Assembly: GCF_003248515.1 (NCBI RefSeq)
Contig: NZ_QFOB01000009.1
Span: 101,559 to 165,558, forward strand
Source: Sphingomonas sp.
Lineage (GTDB): Bacteria > Pseudomonadota > Alphaproteobacteria > Sphingomonadales > Sphingomonadaceae
Length of the DNA stretch: 64,000 bases
Reading direction: 5' to 3'
The notes below the pieces were generated by a model. It worked only from the letters and a program-made list of their open reading frames with translations. It had not been told where the DNA came from and did no database searches. Of this stretch, positions 34,095 to 43,406 are shown in pieces. Each line of letters begins with the position of its first letter. Positions within the stretch are counted from its first letter, which is position 1. The translations under genes and the position numbers were made by a program.

Positions 34095-34345
34095 TTCGGA
34101 AGCCCGTCAGCATCGTAAAGTTCGTCTCCGTGCTTGGAGTATGGCTTGGTCACGAGACGCGCGGCGCGATTGGCAATAGCGAGAAGCTCCGTGACGCTGG
34201 CACGTTCTCTCTGCCGTTCGATCCGGATAAGTCGGTCGCGAAGAGCTTCAACGACGATCCGGGTCATAGGCTCGCCAGTCTCCAGGGCAATCGCCTGTGC
34301 CAGGCGATGGGCCTCGGGATCTTTGATGTTGAGCGTCGCGCTCAT
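34091..34345 (-). CDS. vapB: VapB-type antitoxin
   Basis: An 84-residue antitoxin with an N-terminal ribbon-helix-helix-like PSK/VapB domain (TLNIKDPEAHRLAQAIALETG, MTRIVVEALRDRLIRIERQRE) and a C-terminal toxin-binding tail (KPYSKHGDELYDADGLPK) typical of the Rv0623-like family. It is the first gene of the unit; ATG 34345 follows a GGTAGAAG leader. It should neutralise the overlapping VapC and repress its own promoter. Confidence 0.9.
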   Translation of the reverse strand: MSATLNIKDPEAHRLAQAIALETGEPMTRIVVEALRDRLIRIERQRERASVTELLAIANRAARLVTKPYSKHGDELYDADGLPK

Positions 34346-34653
34346 AGCTTCTACCTATCTGATCGAGTTTCTACCATTCTGCCACAGCGACTGTGGGTGT
34401 CCAGAACAATCTCGGACATTTTGTCGGGATCTCCAGACTGACCCGGACTGAGAGTGCTCGCATGCTGCGAAGCAGGCGGTAAAGGGAGCGATGTGTTTAA
34501 AGGTGGATGTTTGCTCCGAAGGCGAATGCCAGAGGCTCGAATCCTCGTGGGGCCCAAATACCGCCGTTTGCCGCCGTGTCGTATCCTCGCGCCGCCACGC
34601 CTACGTCAGCGTAGTGAGCGAAGCGGTGAGTGGCGGAGTGAAGTTCGAGTCTT
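34346..34653. other. Gap with tRNA T-arm-like fragments
   Basis: No gene. At 34531-34547 a T-arm-like hairpin (AGAGG-CTCGAAT-CCTCG) is followed by GGGGCCC, resembling a tRNA 3' end without a matching 5' half. A second, GAAG-TTCGAGT-CTTC, is at 34640-34654. They may be remnants of a tRNA used as an integration site, or chance. Confidence 0.3.
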
Positions 34654-34671
34654 CGTGACCGCCGGGTCACG
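34654..34671 (-). terminator. Stem-loop at the end of the epimerase gene
   Basis: A 7-bp perfect stem CGTGACC / GGTCACG with a 4-nt loop overlaps the stop codon of the 34667 gene. No T-tract, so it is a weak terminator candidate. Confidence 0.4.
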
Positions 34672-35692
34672 GTTCGACGATCCCGTAGCGGATCAGGCTG
34701 TCCGCGGTGTCAGCGATCGTCTGCTCATAGGGTCGCGGTTGCCATTCTAACAGGCGCCGCGCCTTCTTGTTGGTGCTGCGGCGGATCACCCCGAGCTGCG
34801 GCAGTGACGCTTTCGCTTGTGGGTTGAACCGCGCCACAATGCGCAGCAGCCAGTCCGGGAATTGCCGGCGCGGCACCCGCCTTGCTGACGCTCCGAGGTG
34901 CTTCCGCAGCATCTTCGCTACGTCGAGCATGGAGACGACGCCGCCCCCGATAGCAAGGAAGCGCTGCCCTCTTGCTGCATCCGCTGCCAGTGCCCGGACG
35001 TGCAGGTCCGCGAGATCGCGCACGTCCACCATCCCGAAGTAGATGCGCGGGACCGCCGGCATTCCCGTTAGCAGCCCTTTGATAATGCCGATCGAGCTTG
35101 AAAAGTCGGTTCCGAGCACCGGCCCGAAGATGCCCACGGGATTGATGACGGTCATCTCCAGTCCGCCGCCTTCCTGTTCGATGAAGTCCCAGGCGGCGCG
35201 CTCGGCGAGCGTCTTGGACTTGATGTAGGGAGCGACGCCTGGGCCTCCCAAATCCGTCCAGTCTTCTTCCGTGAAAACCTTGTCGGTGTTGGCGCGGCCG
35301 TAGCCGATTGCGGCGAACGACGAGGTAATGACCACCCGCTTTACGTTCGCGTCCCTCGCCGCCCTGAGGACACGTAGCGTTCCGTCGCGAGCGGGCGTGA
35401 TCAGTTCGTTCTCATCCTTGGGCGCACCGGGCGGGAAAGGAGACGCGACATGCAGAACATAGTCGCAACCAGCAACGGCTTCGGCCCATCCCCGATCGTT
35501 CAGCAGATCGGCCTCGAAGAATGAGAGTTGCGATCCCGGCTCTTGCCCGCCGTTACGGAGCATGGCGCGCACCTCCGCTTCGCGACTGACGTTGCGGACC
35601 GTCGTTCTTACCTGCTGCCCTTCGCCCAATAGCTTCAGGATCACATGGCTTCCCACGAAGCCGGACCCTCCCGTCACCAGAACCGTGCTCAT
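34667..35692 (-). CDS. NAD(P)-dependent epimerase/dehydratase, aldehyde/dihydroflavonol-reductase type
   Basis: A 341-residue extended SDR. The cofactor motif TGGSGFVGSH (7-16) is at the N-terminus, with VITSSFAAIGYG (Ser) and the catalytic YIKSK (YxxxK, about 166-170). NPVGIFGP and DVRDLADLH are typical of the DFR/aldehyde-reductase subgroup. It probably reduces an aldehyde or ketone. It is divergent from the HxlR regulator at 35776. Confidence 0.92.
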   Translation of the reverse strand: MSTVLVTGGSGFVGSHVILKLLGEGQQVRTTVRNVSREAEVRAMLRNGGQEPGSQLSFFEADLLNDRGWAEAVAGCDYVLHVASPFPPGAPKDENELITPARDGTLRVLRAARDANVKRVVITSSFAAIGYGRANTDKVFTEEDWTDLGGPGVAPYIKSKTLAERAAWDFIEQEGGGLEMTVINPVGIFGPVLGTDFSSSIGIIKGLLTGMPAVPRIYFGMVDVRDLADLHVRALAADAARGQRFLAIGGGVVSMLDVAKMLRKHLGASARRVPRRQFPDWLLRIVARFNPQAKASLPQLGVIRRSTNKKARRLLEWQPRPYEQTIADTADSLIRYGIVEP

Positions 35693-35775
35693 TCGCGAAC
35701 TTCTCTCACCGTGTTATGCCGCAATGTTCGGTGCTAGTGTCAATATGACAAGTAGGATGGATTTCAGGACGTAGT

Positions 35776-36213
35776 ATGAAAAACCAGACTATTGAGCCAC
35801 GCGAGTATGGGAATGATTGCGACGGATGCATCGGGCCGGGCGACATCGATATCATGCGCTTCCAGCGGGCCATTCGCGCGATCACCGGCAAATGGAAGAT
35901 CGAGATCGTCTGTATGCTGATCGAGGGGCCAATGCGCTTCGGTGTCCTCCGTCGAGCGCTTCCCGGTATCACGCAGCACATGCTGACTGAGCAGCTTCGA
36001 AACCTTGAGGCAAATGGGATCGTGATCCGGCGGGCCTACGCGGAAATTCCTCCACGCGTCGAGTATGAGCTTTCGCAAGCGGGCGTCGATCTGATGCCGA
36101 CATTCAAAGCCATGCTTGATTGGGCGTTGAAGTATGAGGGGCTGCTAACTGGATCGGCTGCAGCAAACACCGAGCCTCGGCCAGAGCGCACCATTCTGCC
36201 ACAGTGCGATTGA
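35776..36213 (+). CDS. HxlR-family winged-helix regulator
   Basis: A 145-residue regulator with an N-terminal CDGC pair, IRAITGKWKIEIVCMLIEGPMRFGVLRRALPGITQHMLTEQLRNLEANG (split; the recognition helix lies around ITQHMLTEQLR) and the wing RVEYELSQAG. HxlR proteins often sense aldehydes or redox state through Cys residues; C15 and C18 are candidates. Divergent from the epimerase/reductase, its probable target. Confidence 0.93.
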   Translation: MKNQTIEPREYGNDCDGCIGPGDIDIMRFQRAIRAITGKWKIEIVCMLIEGPMRFGVLRRALPGITQHMLTEQLRNLEANGIVIRRAYAEIPPRVEYELSQAGVDLMPTFKAMLDWALKYEGLLTGSAAANTEPRPERTILPQCD

Positions 36214-36363
36214 ACCTTCCGGAAGATTCTCGTCCGAACTGATGCGATCATTAACGCAGCCAAAAGCGAGGCTCGACCTGACATTCTCGTCTTCAAGGAT
36301 ATTGACTTGGACCAAGAAATGGTCCAAAAATACGATATTAGAATTTAACCTCAAGGGTATCTC

Positions 36364-36621
36364 GTGAAGGTTTCCGTAAGCGATGCCAAAGGCCAGTTGA
36401 CCGAATTGGTGCGGCGCGCCGAGACGGGCGAAGAGATCATTCTTACGCGCCACGGAGCGCCGGCGGTGAGATTGGTGCCGTTTCGGGCCGTGACGGATAG
36501 CGCGGCCCGCAGGAAGCTTTTGGACGCCGCACGGAAGGCCGGCAGCGCCAAGGCAACGATCGGGCCAGATGCGGCATGCAGCCAGGACTTCCTCTATGGC
36601 GACGATGGCATGCCCGCATGA
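36364..36621 (+). CDS. Phd/YefM-type antitoxin
   Basis: An 85-residue antitoxin: VSVSDAKGQLTELVRRAETGEEIILTRHGAPAV (split) is the Phd/YefM DNA-binding fold, and the acidic tail CSQDFLYGDDGMPA binds the toxin. GTG 36364 has AAGGG upstream. It overlaps the vapC-like toxin by 4 bp. Confidence 0.92.
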   Translation: MKVSVSDAKGQLTELVRRAETGEEIILTRHGAPAVRLVPFRAVTDSAARRKLLDAARKAGSAKATIGPDAACSQDFLYGDDGMPA

Positions 36622-37001
36622 TCGCGCTCGATACATCCGCGTTGATGGCGATTGTTCTCGATGAACCGAAGGCGGCAGCATGCATCTCCGCGATCGAGAC
36701 GGAGGACGAGTTGGTCATTTCCGCTGGGACGCTTGCCGAAGCGTTGATCGTGTCGGCGCGGCGAAACGTCGGAGAAGAGGTTGCAGACCTCATCGACGGT
36801 CTAGGCGTGGAGGTCGTGGGCGTCAGTGCCGCCGCCGCGCGACGGATTGCATTTGCCTATTCGAAATGGGGGAAGGGGGTGCATCCGGCCGGCCTGAACT
36901 TTGGAGACTGCTTTGCCTATGAGGTCGCCAAGGAACGCGGATGCCGCCTCCTCTATGTCGGAGACGACTTTTCCAAGACCGACATAGAGAGCGCAATCTA
37001 G
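36618..37001 (+). CDS. vapC: VapC-type PIN-domain toxin
   Basis: A 127-residue PIN-domain ribonuclease: MIALDTSALMAIVLDE (D5), SAGTLAEALIV (Glu about 42), LNFGDCFAYEVAKE (Asp about 95), VGDDFSKTDIESAI (Asp about 113-114). All four acidic positions are present, so it should be active. Start overlaps the antitoxin stop (ATGA). Second vapBC module in 4 kb. Confidence 0.93.
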   Translation: MIALDTSALMAIVLDEPKAAACISAIETEDELVISAGTLAEALIVSARRNVGEEVADLIDGLGVEVVGVSAAAARRIAFAYSKWGKGVHPAGLNFGDCFAYEVAKERGCRLLYVGDDFSKTDIESAI

Positions 37002-37105
37002 CCATATCCAAGGGCGTGCCGGGGGGTGACCGTTCCTGGGATTTGAAAGCGAAAACTGGATAGCCTTCGGAATTGATGTTATTGTTTTGGGGAAGGGATT
37101 TCCCG

Positions 37106-37582
37106 GTGGAAGCAACTCGCCGAAGTAAGAAAAACGAAGGCCCCGCGCAAACTCCGCAGCTGTCTGCATGGCTTTGGAAGCCATGGTACGCGAAGCTGTG
37201 GTGGACCGCGATCCCGATCTGGTGGGGAGGAATGGCCGCCTCCACCCGCATCGATGCGCTGGAAGCCTTCTATCGCGGAGGTATCGCAGGCTATCTGAAC
37301 GTCGTGTTCTTTCCGGGGACCGCGCTCATGGTTCTGGGCGTCGGCTATCTTCGTGAGCGCCTCGATAGATTTGTCGGGCAAGGTGAGGGGGGGCCGCTGT
37401 CCGATGAGGAAGAGGATGACCTATTCCAAATGCGAATGCGGCAAGAGCAGAATCGCTTCTTGGATGGTATCGGGAAGGGAACTGACATGTTCGATCCCCG
37501 GTCAGGTCCGCTCTGGATCGGCAATCCTTTGAACCCACTGAATGCAGGGTATATCGATCCTCATACCGGGAAGCACCGCTAG
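37106..37582 (+). CDS. Two-helix membrane protein next to the tra operon
   Basis: About 158 residues from GTG 37106, which follows GGGAAGGG; an upstream ATG at 37073 is possible. Segments WTAIPIWWGGMAA and YLNVVFFPGTALMVLGVGYL look membrane-embedded. The C-terminus is soluble (EEEDDLFQMRMRQEQNRFLDGIGKGTDMFDP). Function unknown. It ends tail-to-tail with traG (4-bp overlap), so it may be a conjugation accessory gene. Confidence 0.6.
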   Translation: MEATRRSKKNEGPAQTPQLSAWLWKPWYAKLWWTAIPIWWGGMAASTRIDALEAFYRGGIAGYLNVVFFPGTALMVLGVGYLRERLDRFVGQGEGGPLSDEEEDDLFQMRMRQEQNRFLDGIGKGTDMFDPRSGPLWIGNPLNPLNAGYIDPHTGKHR

Positions 37583-40500
37583 CGCTTCTTGAAGCTGCTA
37601 TCGCCGTCCCCGGGGCTGCCCTGGATATCCGTCGAGAAGCTACCTTTCGAAAGGACGGAATTCTGCTCGAGGGAAGTGAGCGGACCGGTGATGTCAAAGG
37701 TGGCGCGCCCGTTGTCCGCATCCTGCAGATAGCGATTGCGCATACCCTCGGTCCCGAGGATGCGGCTCGAGAGTTCGCGTGAGAACGCCGCCTCGGGCGT
37801 GCTAGATCGGGCCGCGGCTCGCTCGGAAGCTGCTATGGACTCGCGAACGTCGTAGTTCACTATGTCCATTGTAGCGTGGGCGTCTTCGGTGGTGCTTCCC
37901 GAATCACGACTTTCATATCCGACCTTGGCGCCAAAATTTCCGATCGTGGAACGGTCGGTCCGGTTGACCGGCGCCGATTGGCGGCCTCGGCTTGAACCGC
38001 CGCTGCGTCCACCCGTCGTTTCGGTATCTGAGACGCCTACCGAACGTCCAATATCTATTCCGACGTTGGTGCCGATCGTGATCTGATCCTGCGCTGATCG
38101 GGACAAGCTTCTTTGCCATCCCGTCTGCGTCATGATCGCCTGCACGTCGCGTTGCAGGGTATCTGCCACCTGAGGCTTGAGACTCCACTCTCCCTTGCGG
38201 TCCATCTCGAAGCCGCCACGCAGCCAATTGGCGAGCATGGCTTGCCCCTCGGGGCCACCGCCCATGAAATGCTCGATCGTATCTGGCCCGGCCTGCTTGC
38301 CCGCCTCGAACCGCGTGCTGGTATCGCTCCGCGCCGAGCGGCTGTAATCCGTCCCGCTGGAGACGAGCAGGTCGTTGTGTGCGAAGCTGAACCGGGCATG
38401 CCCACCATTGGCGATCGCGCCAAACTGGCTCTCGTTGAGGAGGCCGGCCTTCCACATCGCAGCGGCTGTCTCAGGGGTGAGGTTGAGACCCAGATCGCCA
38501 TTCTGATCCATGGCGATCTCGCGCTTCGTGAGGTTGATGCCGTTTTCGGCGAGCAGGCCCTGCATGCGCGTGAGACGCTCTCGGTCAACAATCGAGGTCA
38601 GACGCTCGTTGCGCGCGCGATCGGCAATACCTCCGGCACCGCCTTCGGCCATATCGACCTGGTTTCCCGCCGTGCGGCTCAGCGCCTGGATGAAGCTGTC
38701 GAGCCGTGCTGCCTCCCGCGTCGAGACGCCCGCCGCAGCTGCGCCCTCTGCGAACCCGAAATTTTCCGATTGGCGCCGCTGCTCGCCGATGCGCGCCGCG
38801 CTTCGCGTGCCCGTTGTTCCAACCTCTCGCTGCGCGTCAAGCTTGCCGGACCGTTCGGCGAAATCGTAGCCCGCCGCCTCGCGGGTGCGGCCATAAACGC
38901 TCGTGCCTTCGCGGCCGGCCTCGGCGCTCGCGCCATCGGCGGTTCCGACCTGTACCGCCGCATTATAACGTTCGAGTGCCGCCTCGACTTGTGCTTCGTT
39001 GCGGCCGGTCGCGCGGGAAAGCTGGGTGATAGCGCTGCTGCGTGCCTCGCCCGAAAGTGCATTGATGAAGCCGATCCGGCGCGAGGTTTCGTCGACAGGA
39101 AGCCCGAGCATCGCCGCGGCCTCGCGCTGACCTTGGTTGCTACCGGTGCGCCAACCTTGCTCGGTGGCGACATTGGCCCGCTCGACCCCTGTAACGTTGT
39201 CGCCAGCATAGTCGCGACGCCCCTCCATCGCGCCGACCTGGACCTGCGCGGACGTGAGATCGTTCCTCAGCATCTGCTCCTGATCGTAGGTATTGGCGAT
39301 CAGCTTGGCGAAGGTCGGATCGGCGTGCGCCTCGCCGATTACGCCCGACGCCTTGAGCTGGGCATCAGCGGGTGAATATCCGGCGCGCTCGAAATGGCGC
39401 GTCGCTCCCTGCATCATCATGCCGTAAGCGCGCTGGTCACCGAAAGCACGCCATTGGACGAGGTTCTGACTGAACGCCGCAAACGCCTTCTCGCCGGCCT
39501 CGCCCTTGCCGAAATAACTCGTGCCAAGGCTTCTCAGGGCGTCCTTTTCCGCGAATTGGTGGATCGCGGTGGTAGCGGCATTGGCCTGAACGGCCCGGGC
39601 AACCGACGGATCGGCAAGGTCGCGGCCACCGAGTGCAGGTGCAAGGGTTCCCAACTGGCGCGATCCCTCGATGCCACCCAGCGCGAAAGCAGTGCCGCCT
39701 GGTGTCCCCGGACGTTCACCAAGGATATGGCCGGCCTCGCCATAGGTCCGGTTCGCATTGAAGCTGGAGCGCTCCCCGAAATCTCCGAAGCTTGAAGCCG
39801 TTGCGGCGCGTGTCCTGGTTCCCATGGCAGACGCCTGGGCCTCGAGCGCCGATGCCTGTCCCTCCGCAGTACCCATCGGTGCAGCCGCTGCCGTGCCCTG
39901 GCTAGCTATCCCGAGCGATCCGGAGGTGAAGGATGTGAAGACGTTGCCGCTGAAGCGGAAGACCGTAAAGACGAACGCGCCTGCCAGGCCGGCGGCTGCC
40001 GTACGGAAGCTTCCGAAGATCGCCAGAGCCTTCATCGCGGACGAGGGCGCGAGCAACCAGGCATTGGCAGCGAGCGCGTTCGAGCGCAGTTCCGCAAGTG
40101 TCGCAGTCGCGCGGCCGAGCGTGAGCTGATAGATGCCCGCGTCAATGACGCCCCAAAGCGCCACGAACACGAACATGCCAAGCGCAAAGCTCGCCACGCG
40201 CAAGTTGATCGGTGTCAGGATGAACAGGAGCGCGATCGGGATCATGAAGAGCATGATGCCGAACACGGTGGCGCGGATAGTCGGCATCCATTCGTTCGCG
40301 ACCGACATGGTCGCAAGACCGTTGGAGATCACCGCGCGATTGGCCATCACCCTGGCCGCGCTCGCCGGAGAATCCTCGAACAGGACGTCGCCGACCGTAT
40401 TGCCGAGCAGGATGTGGGTCAGAAACGCCTGCGCACTGAGCGCGTGGCCGAGCATCATCTGCCCCATTTCGCCAAGCTGCTGGCGGCAGCGGGTCATCTG

Positions 40501-41340
40501 CTGGGCATTGCCCGTATCATAGCCCGTCCGCGCGCAGATCTGACTGGTGTAGCTGTCGAACAATACGGGGTCGGAAAGGCGGTCGGAAATGTGTGTCCAG
40601 GCATCGCTGCAACTCACCGTCGTGCCGCCCTTGTCGGCTTCGGTGTACACGGTCGAGAAAGTGGCCGGGCCAGCCATTGCCGCGAAAGACGTGGGCAGGT
40701 CAGTCGAGGTCCGGAAAAGCTGATCGTCGTCAACGCCATAGGCGGCCGACACGCGCGCGACCGGATAGCATTGGCGTACATAGTCCTTGATTGTCGCATC
40801 AAGGAAAACGTCGGTCATAGGACCGCGCGGGGAAACTGCGTTCAGGAACAGATCGAAACTGTGCCCTCCCGCGCCGAACTCGATCTTGGCGTTGGGATCG
40901 AGCGTGTTGTCGTCGATCGTCTCGACCATCGCGCGTTCGATCATATTGGTCGCGCCGGCAACGAGCACCAGCAGATTGGGGACGCCGCCGACGGGCTGAT
41001 AGGCGTTGCGGACGCGGTCATAGACATGGACCGTACCGGTCGTCGCAATCAATCCAACGAAAAGTCCCACGCCGATCAGGATCTGGAAGCCGAAGGCCAC
41101 CAGCCCCATGCCAGTCCCACGCACGCTCGCAATGATCGCGCCAAGGCCGATCCCGACCGTCGCGACAATCATCACCAGCGTCTCATAACGCGCGTCGCCA
41201 AAGATCATCGAGACCAGTCGGAAAGCATCCACTGTCTCGGCAAAACCGTCATAGGTGTGGAAACTTGTGTCGACCGCCAGAGCGGGCGAGGCAAAGAGCA
41301 GGGCGGGGAGAGCGGCAAGGAGCCTCAGGTGCCGGTGCAT
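37579..41340 (-). CDS. traG: TraG, F-type mating-pair stabilisation / pilus assembly protein
   Basis: A 1253-residue protein. A signal-like N-terminus (LRLLAALPALLFASPALA) is followed by several membrane segments in the first 480 residues (for example VMIVATVGIGLGAIIASV, LVAFGFQILIGVGLFVGLIA, VFGIMLFMIPIALLFILTPINL) and a long Ala/Gly/Arg-rich periplasmic domain with helical repeats (AQVEAALERYNAAVQV, ARLDSFIQALSRTAGNQ). F TraG has the same two-part design: N-terminal pilus assembly, C-terminal mating-pair stabilisation and entry exclusion. Last gene of the operon, 12 bp after traH. Confidence 0.9.
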   Translation of the reverse strand: MHRHLRLLAALPALLFASPALAVDTSFHTYDGFAETVDAFRLVSMIFGDARYETLVMIVATVGIGLGAIIASVRGTGMGLVAFGFQILIGVGLFVGLIATTGTVHVYDRVRNAYQPVGGVPNLLVLVAGATNMIERAMVETIDDNTLDPNAKIEFGAGGHSFDLFLNAVSPRGPMTDVFLDATIKDYVRQCYPVARVSAAYGVDDDQLFRTSTDLPTSFAAMAGPATFSTVYTEADKGGTTVSCSDAWTHISDRLSDPVLFDSYTSQICARTGYDTGNAQQMTRCRQQLGEMGQMMLGHALSAQAFLTHILLGNTVGDVLFEDSPASAARVMANRAVISNGLATMSVANEWMPTIRATVFGIMLFMIPIALLFILTPINLRVASFALGMFVFVALWGVIDAGIYQLTLGRATATLAELRSNALAANAWLLAPSSAMKALAIFGSFRTAAAGLAGAFVFTVFRFSGNVFTSFTSGSLGIASQGTAAAAPMGTAEGQASALEAQASAMGTRTRAATASSFGDFGERSSFNANRTYGEAGHILGERPGTPGGTAFALGGIEGSRQLGTLAPALGGRDLADPSVARAVQANAATTAIHQFAEKDALRSLGTSYFGKGEAGEKAFAAFSQNLVQWRAFGDQRAYGMMMQGATRHFERAGYSPADAQLKASGVIGEAHADPTFAKLIANTYDQEQMLRNDLTSAQVQVGAMEGRRDYAGDNVTGVERANVATEQGWRTGSNQGQREAAAMLGLPVDETSRRIGFINALSGEARSSAITQLSRATGRNEAQVEAALERYNAAVQVGTADGASAEAGREGTSVYGRTREAAGYDFAERSGKLDAQREVGTTGTRSAARIGEQRRQSENFGFAEGAAAAGVSTREAARLDSFIQALSRTAGNQVDMAEGGAGGIADRARNERLTSIVDRERLTRMQGLLAENGINLTKREIAMDQNGDLGLNLTPETAAAMWKAGLLNESQFGAIANGGHARFSFAHNDLLVSSGTDYSRSARSDTSTRFEAGKQAGPDTIEHFMGGGPEGQAMLANWLRGGFEMDRKGEWSLKPQVADTLQRDVQAIMTQTGWQRSLSRSAQDQITIGTNVGIDIGRSVGVSDTETTGGRSGGSSRGRQSAPVNRTDRSTIGNFGAKVGYESRDSGSTTEDAHATMDIVNYDVRESIAASERAAARSSTPEAAFSRELSSRILGTEGMRNRYLQDADNGRATFDITGPLTSLEQNSVLSKGSFSTDIQGSPGDGDSSFKKR

Positions 41341-41352
41341 GGCGGTTCGATC

Positions 41353-42777
41353 CTATTGGGTGCGGGCGGCCGCGCCGGCAGCATCGCGTGCATCGCGATC
41401 ACGTGTCCGCAGGAGCCCGGCATAGTTGGCGGAGAGATTGGCCTGATTGAGCGCTGCCATGTAACTCTGCCGCATCTGCGCGCGCTGGCGCAGCACCTCG
41501 TCCCTCAGGTCACGTAATTGCTCGATTCCCTTGGACAGGATGCGCGTCTGGCAGACATTGGCGTTGTTGCCATCGGCCGACCCTGCCACGGTGGCACCCC
41601 GCTCGGCGTTGGTCACCGTGAAGTCGATCGTGCGGGTGAGGTCATTGAGCATCTGGTAGGCAAGGGTGAGGGCCACCAGCTCGTCCGTATCGGCGATCAC
41701 GGAGTCGACCACGCCCTGACGGACACCCCATTCGAGCATGCGATAGACCGGCAGCGTGCGCACATTGGCGACGAACTGCCGTTCCTCGGCTGATAGCGCC
41801 GAGCGCGTGCGGATCTTGGTGGCGATCGACTGCATGCGTTCGCGCGCCAGGACGAGTGCGCCGCGCCCCGAGCCGTCCTGCACGCAGTCGGCGCCCGTGG
41901 GGGGAAAGTTGAGCGTCCGGCGCTGGACACGCCCGGTCAGGAAATCCTGGGCACTCTCCGTATCTTGGGCGGGACACTGCGGAATGGCCGTGAAAAGCGG
42001 CACCCGGTCGCCATCGTCCCAGCGCATATAGACGTCGCCAACGCGTGCCCGCATCACGCTCGCCCAGTCGCCGGCACCGACACGTGAGGCGGCATGGGAC
42101 AGCAGCGACCCGGTGCGGAAGATGTCTGTGACCTCGGCAGGGCAATTGGCGAGCGCGTCCTTGAGATCTTCGGTCGGATTGTTGTTATTTGCCTCGATTT
42201 TTTCACGGCTCTGCTGGTAGCTCTTGGCGAAGCCCTGCTTGACGGATCGATAGCCGGTCATCTCCTCGATGATCCCCGACATATTGTCATCGCCCTTGGC
42301 GATCTGGACCATGCGATTGGCAAGGCGACAATCATTGACCTGGATTGAGTTCAGGAAATTGGTCGCGGCCTCCATCTTCGAGATGATGTTCCCCATCTTC
42401 TCGTCGAGCGTTTCGAGCAGATACTGGAAGGCGACCGCCGGCGCCGCCTGAAGGATGCTTTCAAGTTTTTGGACAAGATAATCGGGGTCAAGGAAGGACA
42501 TGCCGCCCAGGAACATGTCGATGCCGCCGCAGCCGGCGCGAACCTTGGGCAAGCTCACCGACATCAGATAGTCGTTATGGACGTCAACCCGGCCTGACAT
42601 CCCGCCTGCCGTCACATAGCCACGGGTCTGATCCTCGAAGCTGCCAGGGGAAGTGTAGGTGACGTTGTCGAACCAGCTCTCCGCCCAGCTCTGGGCATGG
42701 GCAGGTGCTGCGGAGAAGACCGTCGCGATGCAGAGGGTGATCAGCGCGCGGGCGGTTGCACGAGGCCAGGGAAACAT
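41353..42777 (-). CDS. traH: TraH, F-type T4SS pilus assembly protein
   Basis: A 474-residue secreted protein; the signal peptide ends APAHAQ near residue 29. The family-specific N-terminus FEDQTRGYVTAGGMSGRV, KVRAGCGGIDMFLGGMSFLD and the Cys-containing ALANCPAEVTD region are clear TraH signatures. A coiled C-terminus follows. TraH acts with TraF and TraW in the periplasm to extend the pilus. 53 bp after the thioredoxin-like gene. Confidence 0.95.
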   Translation of the reverse strand: MFPWPRATARALITLCIATVFSAAPAHAQSWAESWFDNVTYTSPGSFEDQTRGYVTAGGMSGRVDVHNDYLMSVSLPKVRAGCGGIDMFLGGMSFLDPDYLVQKLESILQAAPAVAFQYLLETLDEKMGNIISKMEAATNFLNSIQVNDCRLANRMVQIAKGDDNMSGIIEEMTGYRSVKQGFAKSYQQSREKIEANNNNPTEDLKDALANCPAEVTDIFRTGSLLSHAASRVGAGDWASVMRARVGDVYMRWDDGDRVPLFTAIPQCPAQDTESAQDFLTGRVQRRTLNFPPTGADCVQDGSGRGALVLARERMQSIATKIRTRSALSAEERQFVANVRTLPVYRMLEWGVRQGVVDSVIADTDELVALTLAYQMLNDLTRTIDFTVTNAERGATVAGSADGNNANVCQTRILSKGIEQLRDLRDEVLRQRAQMRQSYMAALNQANLSANYAGLLRTRDRDARDAAGAAARTQ

Positions 42778-42830
42778 GGCGCACTCCGGACTATCTGAGG
42801 TGAGGGGGGAAGGGCTGAGGCCGCCATCGC

Positions 42831-43406
42831 TCAGCGCCTTGCGGGTTGGGTCGCCGGCAGCCCCACGATGCCGGTGAACTTGGACATCGCCCGGACACCG
42901 ACGGCGGGTCGCACGCCCGTCAGCATCTTCGCGGCCAGATAGAGGTTGCGGGCCAGATTGGGCGCATGGTCGGTGCCGATCGCCACCGGCACGACGCGAA
43001 CGTCGTCAGAGATTGGACGCACCCAGGCGACGGGATGTCCAACCCAGGGCAGGCCGAGGCGCCCCGACCGGATCATCGCTTCCTGGGCGCCGATCGTGCG
43101 GACCTGCCAGCTGTAGCGCGTGCCAAGCGTCGTCAGCTTGGTCCAGAGATCGCCGCAGGGAACGCAGCCGGGCGTCGTTGTCATTTCGATGACGAAGGCC
43201 GCGCCATGGCCCCGCAGCGTCGTGGTGAAATCATCGGGGAACTCCCGGGTAACCGGAACCCGCGAGAGCCACGCCTGCATCGTCTTCGCGTCGCCGACCG
43301 GGTGGATCGCGGCGCGCATCGCGTCCTCTTGGCTGACGGTCCGCGCGGACACGGAACCCATGCCGATGACGAGGCCAGGGATACCGACGAGGATGAGAGC
43401 CCGCAT
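42831..43406 (-). CDS. Secreted thioredoxin-like protein with CVPC motif
   Basis: A 191-residue protein with a signal segment (ALILVGIPGLVIGMGSVSA) and a thioredoxin-like active site TTTPGCVPCGDLWTKL (C81-C84). Its start shares a base with the traF stop (TAATG). F plasmids encode the DsbC-like TrbB near this position; the CVPC motif and length differ from it. Probably a periplasmic thiol oxidoreductase for folding Cys-rich Tra proteins (TraU, TraN, TraH). Confidence 0.75.
   Translation of the reverse strand: MRALILVGIPGLVIGMGSVSARTVSQEDAMRAAIHPVGDAKTMQAWLSRVPVTREFPDDFTTTLRGHGAAFVIEMTTTPGCVPCGDLWTKLTTLGTRYSWQVRTIGAQEAMIRSGRLGLPWVGHPVAWVRPISDDVRVVPVAIGTDHAPNLARNLYLAAKMLTGVRPAVGVRAMSKFTGIVGLPATQPARR

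Noticed and set aside
34440..34560. Complete tRNA or tmRNA gene
   Set aside because: Only a T-arm-like 3' fragment; no matching acceptor, D-arm or anticodon arm upstream.
38113..39375. 420-codon plus-strand frame opposite traG
   Set aside because: Shadow of traG; the minus strand encodes the Tra protein.
42831..43406. TrbB (DsbC-like) assignment
   Set aside because: Length, CVPC motif and surrounding residues do not fit TrbB well enough to name it.
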